A stretch of 64,000 bases of DNA from Phycisphaerales bacterium (GCA_030748575.1 JASMLR010000002.1:213939-277938), one strand, 5' to 3'; counted from the stretch's first letter, positions 18,486 to 27,700 are shown. The notes: generated by a model from the sequence alone, not told the origin. Program-made: numbers and translations.

Positions 18486-18734
18486 TCAGCTCGCCTCGAT
18501 CATGAGCGGAATCCGGCTCTCGCCGGTCTCGAGTACCTGCTTGAGGTAGGGGCGGCACATCCCGCAACTCCCGCCGCAGCCCCACTGGTCTTCAATGTCC
18601 GCGAGCGTCGTCTCACCGCGGTCCGCCGCCCAGTCGAGGATGTCCTGAAACGGGACCTCGTGGCAGATGCAGCGATCGACGTGCGGTTTCGGCCGCGGCG
18701 TCAGATCGGCGAGAGAGTCGCTGTTGTGATCCAT
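18486..18734 (-). CDS. Bfd-like (2Fe-2S)-binding protein
   Basis: 82 residues. The BFD fold binds one 2Fe-2S cluster through four cysteines, seen as CIC (near residue 22) and CGGSCGMC (near 53-60). In bacteria such proteins act as bacterioferritin-associated ferredoxins or electron-transfer subunits. A strong ribosome site (GGAAGGGAA) precedes the ATG, and a TATGAT box (18762-18767) within the end of the upstream gene could give it a separate promoter. No bacterioferritin gene is nearby. Its position before moeA/moaD hints at a link to a molybdoenzyme, but that is inference. Confidence 0.88.
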   Translation of the reverse strand: MDHNSDSLADLTPRPKPHVDRCICHEVPFQDILDWAADRGETTLADIEDQWGCGGSCGMCRPYLKQVLETGESRIPLMIEAS

Positions 18735-18752
18735 GATTCCCTTCCAGAACGC

Positions 18753-19568
18753 TCACCGAGGATCATAGGCGGAGGCGTCCTCTGAAAGAAAGCCATTTCT
18801 GGGCCAGTCAAGTTGGGCGGTCATCCACGCTGGCAGGCTGTCCCAGTGTGCGCCGCGGTGCATGTGCCGCTGGGTCGAGACGTGGCCGTCGATCCACCCG
18901 ACGTTGGAGCCGCCGTCTGGGAACGCCTGCCCGCCGCCGTAGGCGGTGTCGTAGCAGCCGGGGGCATTGACCGGCGATCGCATGAACTTGTTGACGCCGC
19001 CGCGTCTGCCTCCCGTTCCGAAGAGGGCCGCGGCGGCGCTTCGCCTGCACTGCTGAAGCGTGAGCGCCGCGCCGCCATCGAGATTGGGTTTCTCGATGAC
19101 CAGATCCCACGCCCCGAGACCTGCATCGGTGCTGGTCGGGGGGCGTGCTTCCGCAGCCACGAACGCAACGTTGTAGTTGTAGCCCGTGGCAGGGTCGCCG
19201 CTCCAACCGGGATTGACGTGTTCGGCAGTGGGACACTGGAGGACTTGACGCTCGGAATTGCCATCCACGAGTGACCACAACTCGCCCGGCGTCACGGTTC
19301 CTGCGGCCGACCGCGTCCAGTCCCAGGCCCTGACGATCCCGCTGGTTGCGTTGCGGTCGGTGCCATAGAGCAGTCCGGGCGGAAACCGACCCTCCCGCTG
19401 CGCCGCGTAGCTCAGGGCCGCTCGCGTCATCTGTCTGAGATTGCTTGCGCACTGCGCCCTGCGGGTGGACGTCGCCGCCGCGTCGAGGGCGGGAATCGCC
19501 AGGCTGGCGACGATGCCCAGCACGGCGATCACGACCAGCAGCTCGGTGATGCTCAGGCCCCGCCTCAT
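18753..19568 (-). CDS. Type II pseudopilin-like protein with H-X9-DG-type C-terminus
   Basis: 271 residues. Class III signal MRRG|LSITELLVVIAVLG, with Gly4 at the cleavage site, Glu at mature position 5 and an N-terminal hydrophobic helix. The C-terminal NVGWIDGHV motif is like the planctomycete DUF1559/pseudopilin group. It should be processed by prepilin peptidase and held in the inner membrane or a pseudopilus. The start overlaps the dockerin gene stop in an ATGA arrangement, so the two are translationally coupled and lie in the riboswitch-controlled transcript. Confidence 0.87.
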   Translation of the reverse strand: MRRGLSITELLVVIAVLGIVASLAIPALDAAATSTRRAQCASNLRQMTRAALSYAAQREGRFPPGLLYGTDRNATSGIVRAWDWTRSAAGTVTPGELWSLVDGNSERQVLQCPTAEHVNPGWSGDPATGYNYNVAFVAAEARPPTSTDAGLGAWDLVIEKPNLDGGAALTLQQCRRSAAAALFGTGGRRGGVNKFMRSPVNAPGCYDTAYGGGQAFPDGGSNVGWIDGHVSTQRHMHRGAHWDSLPAWMTAQLDWPRNGFLSEDASAYDPR

Positions 19569-20440
19569 GCCCAGGCATCCAGAACAATCAGCAGGTCATC
19601 CACCCCTACGACGCCGTCCTGGTCCAGGTCCGCGCTGCTGTCCTGCTCGCCCCAGGCTCCGATGATCATGAGCAGGTCGTCGACGCCGACCACGCCGTCA
19701 CCGTTCAGGTCCGCATCCGTCCACGGCCCGGCGTCGACCACCGCGTCGATTTCCGCCGAGAGCCAGGCGTCGGCGTCCACCGCGATGCGGACAAAGGAAA
19801 TGGCCGCAAGCCCGGTCGGCGCCAGATCGATGCCCGCGCCTCCGGCAGCGCCTCCGTAGAGGGTGAGGAGTTCGTTGAAGGTCAGCCCCTCGGCATCGGC
19901 GGCGCTCAGCGCAGGGTCCATCGCCGCGGTGGGGTCGGTGGGAATCTCGCCAGGCGCCTCGTCGTACGGGCCGGCGTCCTGCCAGGCCAGCGTCGGCCAG
20001 AGGCCGTCTGCGTGGATCCCCGAAATCTCGTGCCAGGTGACCCCGTCCCCGCTGACCGAGATGTCCCCTCCGTCGGCGCCGAAGAGACCACCGCACACTC
20101 CAGCGGGGAACGCGACGTCGATGAACCCCGCATTCCCGTACACAATCAGGTCGATGCCCCACGGGTTGGCCGGATCATCCAGCACGGGCTGGTCGAAGGC
20201 GAGCGTGATCGCGCCGCCAGCACCAAGGGACACCACTTCGTCCGGTCGCCACGCCGGCGAGAACGGGGAGACCACGGAGGTCGTGGCGGTGTCCTCCCCG
20301 GTCAGCGTCTCGGGGGGCCCGAGTGCCGTGGCGGGGACGTCGTACCCCGGCGCGGCTCCGGTACCCGCTTGATAGGACACGACGGCATCGGCCCAGGGGT
20401 CGGATGCGAGCAGGGCGGTACAGATCAGCAGCAGGGGCAT
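19565..20440 (-). CDS. Secreted protein with C-terminal dockerin-like EF-hand pair
   Basis: 291 residues. A short N-terminal signal (MPLLLICTALLAS) is followed by a beta-rich domain (about 20-225) and two calcium-loop repeats, DLNGDGVVGVDDLLMIIGAW and DLDQDGVVGVDDLLIVLDAW, the dockerin-like tail common on planctomycete secreted proteins. The body contains NPWGIDLIVYGNAGF and GDGVTWHEISG. I cannot assign an activity. It is the first gene behind a cobalamin riboswitch, with 143 nt between aptamer and start, which implies repression when B12 is plentiful and a possible role in B12 capture (inference). Confidence 0.85.
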   Translation of the reverse strand: MPLLLICTALLASDPWADAVVSYQAGTGAAPGYDVPATALGPPETLTGEDTATTSVVSPFSPAWRPDEVVSLGAGGAITLAFDQPVLDDPANPWGIDLIVYGNAGFIDVAFPAGVCGGLFGADGGDISVSGDGVTWHEISGIHADGLWPTLAWQDAGPYDEAPGEIPTDPTAAMDPALSAADAEGLTFNELLTLYGGAAGGAGIDLAPTGLAAISFVRIAVDADAWLSAEIDAVVDAGPWTDADLNGDGVVGVDDLLMIIGAWGEQDSSADLDQDGVVGVDDLLIVLDAWA

Positions 20441-20458
20441 GGCACACTCGCGTGTGGT

Positions 20459-20536
20459 CGCTCCAGGTCGCGTGGAGCGGCTCCCGGTCCATCCCGCACG
20501 CGGGGCTGGTTCGGCAGGACGCGGTCACCGGGAGCC
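20459..20536 (-). promoter_or_regulatory. Putative riboswitch expression platform hairpins
   Basis: Between aptamer and start codon are two perfect inverted repeats. GGCTCCCGGT (20479-20488) pairs with ACCGGGAGCC (20527-20536), 10 bp. CGCTCCA (20459-20465) pairs with TGGAGCG (20473-20479), 7 bp, about 18 nt before the ATG. The two stems share base 20479, so they may be alternatives. There is no T-tract, so control of translation initiation or Rho access is more likely than intrinsic termination. Confidence 0.5.
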
Positions 20537-20583
20537 TGGCGAGCGGCGCTGCCGACCCGGTTCGCGCGGGTCGAGGGCGAATC

Positions 20584-20743
20584 ACCGTGGAGTAGGTCTT
20601 CCGGCTCCGGGATTTCTGCCCGGCCTTCCCACCCCGAGGGCAGCCTCGGGGCAGTGGCTTGGTGGGCGTTCGGGCAGTATGCCCTCCCGTTACGGCGGCG
20701 CGTCCGCGGTGGTCTCTCACCACACTTCCCTTGACGCCACGGT
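20584..20743 (-). ncRNA. Cobalamin riboswitch aptamer
   Basis: Read on the minus strand, the core runs AAGGGAAG, GGTGAGAGACCACC, GCCGCCGTAACGGGAGG, the invariant GCCACTG, a 6-7 bp hairpin, TGGGAAGG, a second hairpin, then AGCCGGAAGACCT. These match the conserved blocks of the B12 riboswitch in order. The closing helix P1 is a perfect 7-bp pairing of ACCGTGG (5' side, 20743-20737) with CCACGGT (20590-20584). It precedes the dockerin/pseudopilin genes, not a recognisable B12 transport or synthesis gene. Confidence 0.93.
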
Positions 20744-20750
20744 GGCCCGG

Positions 20751-20756
20751 AGGATA
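20751..20756 (-). promoter_or_regulatory. -10 box of the riboswitch transcript
   Basis: TATCCT on the minus strand, placing the expected transcription start about 7 nt downstream, exactly at the first base of aptamer helix P1. No clear -35. Confidence 0.55.
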
Positions 20757-20796
20757 GCAGGATGCCCAATCCACCGCCTTCAGGGCTGCGTTTGGC

Positions 20797-20825
20797 TTGC
20801 TCGGGTCCGCCGCCCTGACTATCCT
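20797..20825 (+). promoter_or_regulatory. Promoter of the HEAT-like protein gene
   Basis: TTGCTC (20797-20802), a 17-bp spacer and TATCCT (20820-20825). It diverges from the riboswitch promoter, and the two -10 boxes are about 64 bp apart. The leader to the ATG at 20890 is about 58 nt. Confidence 0.65.
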
Positions 20826-20889
20826 CGCCGCTCCCCTTGTGCCGCCGCCATGTGGGCCAGCGCGGCACGTGACCCTGGAGCCAGTATTC

Positions 20890-23037
20890 ATGCGTATGCC
20901 TCTTCGACTTGCTTGCCTGACCACGGCCCTGATCGCGACCATCTGCGTCGCGACGCGACCCGCGGCGGCAGCCGATACGTCCCCGACCGAGATGCTCGAG
21001 GACTTTGTGCACTACGCACTGACCGCACAGGTAGAGCTGGCGAAAGCCAACGGCGAGGCCCTGCTGAGCAGCGACCTGAGCGACGAGGCGATTGCGGCGC
21101 TGGTCGATGAGGACCCTCGGCTGCGGGACCGACTTCCGGTGGCCATTCGGTGGGCTCGGGAAGTGCCGGGGCTGGTCGACATCGCCGGGGCGCTGGAGTC
21201 GCGTGTTGAGAAGGGGCGCATGGATCTTGCCCGCGACGAAGCGAGAATCCTGGAAGCGATTGACATGCTCGGCGGCACGCGGCGGGCCCGCTCGCTGGCT
21301 CGAACGCGGCTCGTTGAGGCCGGCGAGTACGCGGTGCCGATGATGCTCGTGGCATTGAGCGACCCGGCCACCGCGCCGGACGTGCAACTCGGGCTGACCA
21401 GCACGCTGCCCACGCTCGGCCGTGAGGCAGTGCTGCCGCTCACGGCGGCGCTGCCCAACGTGCCGGAGTCCCAGCAGGTTCTGATCATCAACACCCTTGC
21501 CGACATCGGGTACCCGCACGCGGCCGCGTCGCTTGCAACCGTCGGACAGAATCCGGAGGCGTCAGACGTGGTTGTTGCCGCCTCTGCGAGGGCACTTCAG
21601 CGGCTGGGTTGGGAGACCCCCGATCTGGACCTCGCCAGCCTGCACGTGCAGTTGTCCGAAGACTATCTGCGGGAGATGGAACACCTGCGAGCCCGGCCGA
21701 CGCTGGCCGTGGATTCGAACGGTGATCTGGTGTCCTGGCAGACGATCTGGGGCTGGCATGACCACGGCGGGCTGGTCACCCAACTGGTCCCGACGGACCT
21801 GTACTGGCCGACGATGGCCGTGCGGCACGCCGATGAGGCCAGATCGATCGACCCCTCCAACGATGCGGCACTCGTGAGCTTTGTCGCGGGCAACCTCCGC
21901 CTTGAGAACCGTCTTGGAAGCCGAGATGTCGAACTTCCGGTGCCGGATCTTGACCGCAGCCCGAGCTTCCACGCCACGGTGCACGGCCCGGCCGTGGCCC
22001 GCGCCGTGCTCCTGATGGCGATCGATCAGAACGATCCCGTGATGGCGCGTGATGCACTGGCGGCGCTGGCGAGAACCGGCGGTTCGGCCAGCCTGCTCGA
22101 CGGTGGATCTCGGGAGGCCATTACCGAGGCGCTGGCGCATGACGATCAGCACGTTCGGTACGACGCAGCGCTCGTTGTGGCGCGTGCCATGCCCGATCAG
22201 TACTTCGCCGGGAGCAACCGCGTCGTACCGCTGCTCGGCGCTGCCGTGCAGGGTGGTGCGGGCCGGCAGGCCGCCGTGGTTGGCGGCTCGCAGACCGAGC
22301 AGCAGACCGCAGAAGACTGGCTCCACGCGGCCGACTATCAGATTGCAGGCACCGCGGCTTCGTGGGATGCCCTGCACGCGTCCACCCGCGCCGGCGGACT
22401 CGACCTTGCGGTCGTGTATGGCGGCGATGCATCGACGTGGCAGGCCTTGACCGAAGCGGGCGTGCCCGTCGTGTTGATTGTGCCGTCGGCCGAGTTGGAG
22501 GACACGCGACTGGCAACAGCCGACGCCCATGGCGTTGGCGTCATGAAGGCCGGCGCTACTGAAAAGGCTTTCGACGCCGTGCTGAAGGGCATGGGTCTGG
22601 CCAAGCCGCTGGACGAAGGTGATCGCCAGTTCTACGCCTCAGAGAGTCTCGCGGCGCTGCGTGACCTGGCTATGGCCAGACCGGCCGGGCTCAATGCGGC
22701 GGAAGCGGCGCCCCAACTGGAGCGAGCCCTCTCGGAAGACGATGGCCCGCAGCAGTTGATGATCGCAGAAGTCCTGGCCGTCATCGACGAGCCCTCGGCC
22801 CAGCAAGCCATCGTGGATGCTGCATTGCATGCGACGGACGACTGGCAGCAGGCTGCCCTGCTCGATCTCGCAGCGGCGTCGGCCCGGAGATTCGGAGATC
22901 GCGTCACGCCCCGACAGGCCGCCGATCTCCGCAAGTTCATCGCCTCGGCGCGAGGCGATGTCGCGGACGCGGCCGCCCGACTCTACGGCGCGCTGGACCG
23001 AGGCGATCTGGTCTCGGCGAGCGCCAGCGGATCCTGA
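20890..23037 (+). CDS. Exported HEAT-repeat-like protein
   Basis: 715 residues from the ATG at 20890, with GGAG about 9 nt upstream. Signal peptide in residues 1-30 (ending near ATRPAAAA). The rest is mainly alpha-helical with repeated Ala/Leu-rich helix pairs resembling HEAT units in the first 300 residues (for example AREVPGLVDIAGALESRVEK and LVEAGEYAVPMMLVALSDP) and again near the C-terminus (LSEDDGPQQLMIAEVLAVID). A middle segment (about 485-575) reads like a receiver/Rossmann-type alternation (LDLAVVYGGD, VPVVLIVPSA). Probably a periplasmic scaffold; function unknown. Confidence 0.85.
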   Translation: MRMPLRLACLTTALIATICVATRPAAAADTSPTEMLEDFVHYALTAQVELAKANGEALLSSDLSDEAIAALVDEDPRLRDRLPVAIRWAREVPGLVDIAGALESRVEKGRMDLARDEARILEAIDMLGGTRRARSLARTRLVEAGEYAVPMMLVALSDPATAPDVQLGLTSTLPTLGREAVLPLTAALPNVPESQQVLIINTLADIGYPHAAASLATVGQNPEASDVVVAASARALQRLGWETPDLDLASLHVQLSEDYLREMEHLRARPTLAVDSNGDLVSWQTIWGWHDHGGLVTQLVPTDLYWPTMAVRHADEARSIDPSNDAALVSFVAGNLRLENRLGSRDVELPVPDLDRSPSFHATVHGPAVARAVLLMAIDQNDPVMARDALAALARTGGSASLLDGGSREAITEALAHDDQHVRYDAALVVARAMPDQYFAGSNRVVPLLGAAVQGGAGRQAAVVGGSQTEQQTAEDWLHAADYQIAGTAASWDALHASTRAGGLDLAVVYGGDASTWQALTEAGVPVVLIVPSAELEDTRLATADAHGVGVMKAGATEKAFDAVLKGMGLAKPLDEGDRQFYASESLAALRDLAMARPAGLNAAEAAPQLERALSEDDGPQQLMIAEVLAVIDEPSAQQAIVDAALHATDDWQQAALLDLAAASARRFGDRVTPRQAADLRKFIASARGDVADAAARLYGALDRGDLVSASASGS

Positions 23038-23051
23038 ATCCAGCGAGACGC

Positions 23052-23057
23052 TATCCT
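23052..23057 (+). promoter_or_regulatory. -10 box of tRNA-Thr
   Basis: TATCCT 13 bp upstream of the tRNA. The -35 region is not recognisable. Confidence 0.5.
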
Positions 23058-23070
23058 CCCCGCGTTCCAG

Positions 23071-23143
23071 GCCACCCTAGCTCAGTTGGTAGAGCGGAGC
23101 TTTCGTAAAGCTCAGGTCAGCGGTTCGAGTCCGCTGGGTGGCT
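23071..23143 (+). tRNA. tRNA-Thr (CGT)
   Basis: Acceptor GCCACCC pairs with GGGTGGC, D-stem GCTC/GAGC, anticodon stem GAGCT/AGCTC with loop TTCGTAA (anticodon CGT, codon ACG), T-stem AGCGG/CCGCT, discriminator T. CCA is not encoded. A perfect 8-bp hairpin GCGGCGTC/GACGCCGC (23151-23173) follows without a T-tract. Confidence 0.97.
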
Positions 23144-23195
23144 CTTTGGGGCGGCGTCATGTACGGACGCCGCGTGTGGTGCAGGAGGACGACGC

Positions 23196-24185
23196 ATGAT
23201 GCGACTCGCCGGCGTATTGGCTGCAGCGATGTTGAGCGGTACTGTCTGGGGACAGGATCAGGCGGCTTCAGAGCCTCCACCCGCCGCGGCGACACCGCCG
23301 ACGGTTGAGGCCATCATCGACCGGTACGTCGAAGCGACCGGCGGTCGCGAAGCGTGGGCGTCGCTGCGGTCCCTGCGGGGGCTGGGGCGGCTTGAGGTCA
23401 TCGGGGCAGGCCTGACTGGCAACGTCGCGGTCTTTCAGACTCGATCGGGCTTTCGCCGGTCTGTCGACGTCGCTGCGGGTGGATCGCAGATCACGCTCAG
23501 ACGCGGCGATCAGGCCTGGGCCGTTCGGCCGGACGGCACCGTGAGCGAACTGGCAGGCGATGAACTGCGTCGCCTCATGCGGGATGGCGGGTTCAACCCG
23601 CTGCTGGATCCGACAGCGTTGTACTCGTCCATGTCGCTGGCCGGCGTTGAGGATGTTGAGGGCGCTCAGGCATGGAAGGTGATCTGCATTCCCAATGACG
23701 CGCAAGGCGCCTCCGATGTTCGATACTTCGACATCGAGTCGGGGTTGCAGGTCAAGGTGGTTGAAACGGGGGAAGGCAAGGCCGCCGCGTTTCCGACGGA
23801 GATGTACATGTCGGACTACCGGCAGGTCGGCCCTGTGCGGATCGCGGTGGACTCGACCGTAGCCATTGGCCGGAACCGGATTCGCATTGTCATGGACGCC
23901 ATGCAGGCCAACGTCGAAATCCCGGCGTGCCTCTTCGATCCGCCGACCGGACCGGTACAGGCTGCACCTTTGCCGGACCCGAAGGAGACGCTGGAAGCGT
24001 TCATGAAGGTCGATCTTGACCGGCTCTCGCAAGGCGAGACGCAGCGTTGGCTCGCCCGCCTCACCGACGCCAGAAAGGCGATCGACGATGCCTCCCCGAA
24101 CGCCAGCGAGATGAATACAGCGCTTCGCCAGTTCCAGATTGACTGCGCGACCCACCTGCGGGAGATCACCTCCGGCGGCGAGTGA
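23196..24185 (+). CDS. Exported LolA/outer-membrane-lipoprotein-sorting-like protein
   Basis: 329 residues. Strong GGAGG upstream of the ATG. Signal peptide 1-20 (cleavage after TVWGQ region). Residues about 35-245 have the alternating-strand pattern of LolA/LolB-like proteins, opening with the characteristic IIDRYVEATGGREAW segment, followed by SGFRRSVDV and DYRQVGPVRIA. A helical tail follows from residue 265. Relatives may bind lipids or lipoproteins in the periplasm. The final codons merge into the first 137-bp tandem repeat: the stop lies at the repeat junction. Confidence 0.75.
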   Translation: MMRLAGVLAAAMLSGTVWGQDQAASEPPPAAATPPTVEAIIDRYVEATGGREAWASLRSLRGLGRLEVIGAGLTGNVAVFQTRSGFRRSVDVAAGGSQITLRRGDQAWAVRPDGTVSELAGDELRRLMRDGGFNPLLDPTALYSSMSLAGVEDVEGAQAWKVICIPNDAQGASDVRYFDIESGLQVKVVETGEGKAAAFPTEMYMSDYRQVGPVRIAVDSTVAIGRNRIRIVMDAMQANVEIPACLFDPPTGPVQAAPLPDPKETLEAFMKVDLDRLSQGETQRWLARLTDARKAIDDASPNASEMNTALRQFQIDCATHLREITSGGE

Positions 24186-24187
24186 GT

Positions 24188-24598
24188 GTCGGGGCCCTGG
24201 CACCGCGGCCGCCCCTGAGGTTGATCAAAGCGTTCACGCCCTGTCCGGGCGGCGTCGTCGAGGCGTGCCCATCATGCAGGCGGGGCCGGTTCGGCGGCGG
24301 GCCGTTGGCTGGCGGCGAGTGCGCGTCGGGGCCTCGGTAGCGGGGCCGCCCCTGAGGTTGATCGAAGCGACCACATCTTGTCCGGGCGGACGGATCGTGG
24401 CGTGCCCATCATGCAGGCGGGGCCGGTTCGGCGGCGGGCCGCTGGCTGGCGGCGAGTGCGCGTCGGGGCCTCGGTAGCGGGGCCGCCCCGTGGGCTGATC
24501 GAAGCGTTCACGCCCTGCCCGGGCGGCGGCGTCGTGGCGCGTTCACCTTGCAGGCGGGGTCGGTTCGGCGGCGGCACTTCGCTGGCCGGAAGTGGCCG
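24188..24598. repeat. Three tandem copies of a 137-bp GC-rich repeat
   Basis: Copies at 24188-24324, 24325-24461 and 24462-24598. Shared landmarks recur exactly 137 bp apart: GTCGGGGCC at 24188, 24325 and 24462, and ATCATGCAGG at 24271 and 24408 (degraded in copy 3 at 24545). Copies 1 and 2 are closest and copy 3 is more diverged at its 3' half. 137 is not a multiple of three and the open frames through it lack a ribosome site, so it looks non-coding. Each unit contains GGCCGGTTCGGCGGCGGGCC-type inverted sequence able to fold. It lies between convergent genes. Confidence 0.85.
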
Positions 24599-24647
24599 GG
24601 CGTCCTTGGCGCGGAGCGGTGGAGGGGCCTGCGTGCCCGCGCATGAC

Positions 24648-24679
24648 AGCGGGCGCCGGTCCGAAGACCGACGCCCGCT
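24648..24679 (-). terminator. UUCG-capped hairpin after the protease gene
   Basis: On the minus strand a 14-bp stem with one internal G-T mismatch pairing is closed by a TTCG tetraloop, 28 nt after the protease stop. It lacks a T-tract, so it may be a Rho-assisted terminator or a 3'-end stabiliser. Confidence 0.55.
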
Positions 24680-24706
24680 GGATTGAACACGAAACCTCAG
24701 GTCAGA

Positions 24707-27700
24707 TCACGGCGAGCATCCGAAGTCGGCGATTGCTTCCAGCAGATCGTCGACGTCGAACTCGGTGCCGAAGCCATTGATGATGTGAAGGATGTCGTCC
24801 ACATCGGTGTCTCCGTCACCATCGGCGTCGCCGGTGCAACCGCTGTCGCACTCGTCCGGCACGCCGTTGCCGTTGGCGTCTTCGCTGGTGCCGTTGGCGA
24901 TATCACACGCGTCGGGCATGTGGTTGCCATTGCAGTCCTGCTCACCCTGATAGGTGGCAGTTGCGCCGGCAGCCTGTTGCCAGACTTCGCCTGCGGCGTT
25001 GCGGCCCTGCAGGAGGGCGTCGAACATGATCTCCGAGCTCAGGCTCATGGTCGTGAGCCGTGCGACCCAGACGCCATGCCGCTGGTCACAGTTCTGATCT
25101 GTGTATCCAGCCGCTGCGCCAGCGGGGTCGTCCGGGATGATGAACCAGACGCCGTTGTCAGCGCTGACGTCACCACCGGCTTCGAAGTTGTCCCAATCGA
25201 TGCCAATGTCATTCAGACCGTTGGCCGGATAGGGGTATCCGCTCGCATCGATCGAACCGATGCCGACGCGGCTGTCCCATTCCAGATCGGGCGCCAACTC
25301 ATAGAACTCGGGGTTCACGCCGAGGCTCGTCGGCCCGCCATACCCGTCCTGATAGAAGGACGTGCTGCTGGTGAGCGTCTTCAGTTGAGCCTCGTTGCCC
25401 GCGACGGCGTCCAGACGCCAGCCCGCGGGAAGGTCGACAAAGATGTCGATGGTGTAGTGGGGCTGATCGAGGGCCGTGAGATCCACGCCGACGATGCTCC
25501 ACGTCACGGTGACGTCGTCACCGCCGCCTGTGTCGCAGGGGTTCGACGCGCAGGTCGTGCCGTTGCCCTGGTAGGTCCCTTCGATCGCGAGGCACTCGAC
25601 CTCGGTCAACGAACCGTAGCAGTTGGTGCCGACACAGCAGGCGCCCGTCTCAGGCGTGCCACAGGGGTCGGGATCGCACGGTGCGTCGTCGCCCTGATAG
25701 GTGCCGCCCTTGAGCGTGCACTCGGTCTCGGTCATGGTGTAGCAGACGCCCGCAATGCAGCAGCCGCCGGTCGCCGGAGCGGCGCACGGATCGGGAGAGC
25801 ACGGGACGCCATCACCCTGATAGACGCCGTTGCCTGAGTAGCACGCCGCTTCAGTGACGTAACTGCAAGCGCCGTCAATGCAGCAAGCGCCCTGCACGGG
25901 CTGGTCGAGATCGGCGTCGATCGTCAGTGTGCCGGCACCAGTTGCGGCCTGCCAACCGCCGAGGCGGATGTAGTAGCTCTGGCCGCCTGTGACGGTCACA
26001 TTGTCGATCTGTGAGTGGTAGTCCTGACAGCCTGTGCTGTCGCCGTAGTCGCCGTTGCAAGCGATCTGGACGAGGCTGCTGCAGGAAGAACCTTCGTAAA
26101 TGACGAGCGACGTGTCATAGGAGGACGTATCGCACGTGTGGAACGTGGCGGTTCCGTCTGCCGCCGGGGTCCAGACAAACCACTGATCGGGGCTTCCCAA
26201 CCAGTCGAGATAGGTGCCCTCGCACTGGGTCTCATCTGGATCGCCGTAGCCACTGTCCGACATGGTGGACGTGTCAAACGGGTTGCCGCCTTCGTTGGCG
26301 ACGACTGCATCGCTGCAGGTGTCACCTTCGCCGCCGCCGCCGCCGCCGCACGGGTTCCCGGTGCAGTCGGTGCCGTCGCCCTGGTAGGTGCCGCCAAAGC
26401 TGGAGCAGTCCGCCGGGGTCGCGATGGCGCAATCCGTGCCAATGCAGCAGGCGCCTTCAGCGCCGCCACCACCGCAGGGATCGCCACTGCAGTCGGTGTT
26501 GTCACCGAGGTAGGTGCCGCCCGATGAAGTGCAGTCGGCTTCGGTGGTGACGCTGCAAGCGGTCCCGATGCAACATCCGCCGAAGACGTCGTCACAGACG
26601 CAGTCGCCGCCGTCGCAATTGAACTCGGCGCAGTTGAGATAGATCGGCACGCCGTTCCATGTATAGGTTCCGTCGTCGCAATAGCCGTCGCCGACCCAGT
26701 AGTCCGGGCAGCAGTTGCCATTGCAGTCCTCAATCTCACCTGCGGGGCAGTCGCCGCCGCCGCCACCGCCGCCTGCGCAGACGTCGTCCCGGACGGTGAC
26801 GAATCCCGCCTTGTCAATGCGGGTGCCGTAGTTCTCGCAACTGTAGGAGCAGTGCGTCACCACACCGATGATCTCACCGTTGTAGAGGATCGAGGAACCG
26901 GAGTTTCCGTAGGTGACGTCCAGGTTGTAGTAGAGCGTGTCGGAGTCGGTGCCGTCGAGCGGGCCGTCGCAGAATTGCTGAACCTGGCTGCGGACACACT
27001 GGTCGTCGACCCCGTAGCCATTGACGGTCAAATTGCCCGATCCGGGCACACTGCTGGCGATATTGACGAAGGCGCCGTACCGCTCGTAGGGTGTCTGGCC
27101 GTCGCTGTTGGTGCCGGCCTTGACCGCTCCGTAATCGTTGCCGACGCCGCCGTCGACACCGTCGAGGCCCGTGATCGGGAACTGGTCAGCGACCGGCGGG
27201 TTGTTCGTGGAGCAGTTGCTGTTCGAGTCGGGGACGTTGAACTGAAGGACGTCGCCCGAGGACAGGCAGTGTCCCGCCGTGACGAAGCACGACTCCGCGT
27301 TGTACATCGTGGCACTACAGCCGGTCGGGTACAGGCGGGCGAAGCGGTTGTCACTGGACGGCACGCGGTCATCGGCGCCGCAGATGCCGCATCCATCTCC
27401 CCGGTCGGAGTCGACGGCCTCCCACGTGGCGGTGTCGATGGAGAGCTGGTTGGTCGTCAGACCACCGGCCACAACCTCGACACGCACCGAATTGCCATTG
27501 AAGTAGGCGGAGGTGTTGTTCCACATGGCAAGGGTGCTGGAGTCGAGTTCCTGCACCTCGCCGTCGCGGAGGCTGGTGACGCGAATGAACGAGTCGGTGC
27601 CCAGTTTCGTGTCGTCGCCAAAGTACAACCGCAGCCAGGCCGCGTTGCCGACGGACACGACGTCGTCATAGACGACCGCCGGGGCCTTGCTCGAGTTCTC

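Noticed and set aside
24188..24598. CRISPR array
   Set aside because: Repeats are direct, 137 bp long and contiguous with no spacers, and no cas genes are nearby.
24139..24686. Repeat-encoded proteins in the 137-bp array
   Set aside because: The repeat length is not a multiple of three, frames change between copies, and no start signals exist.
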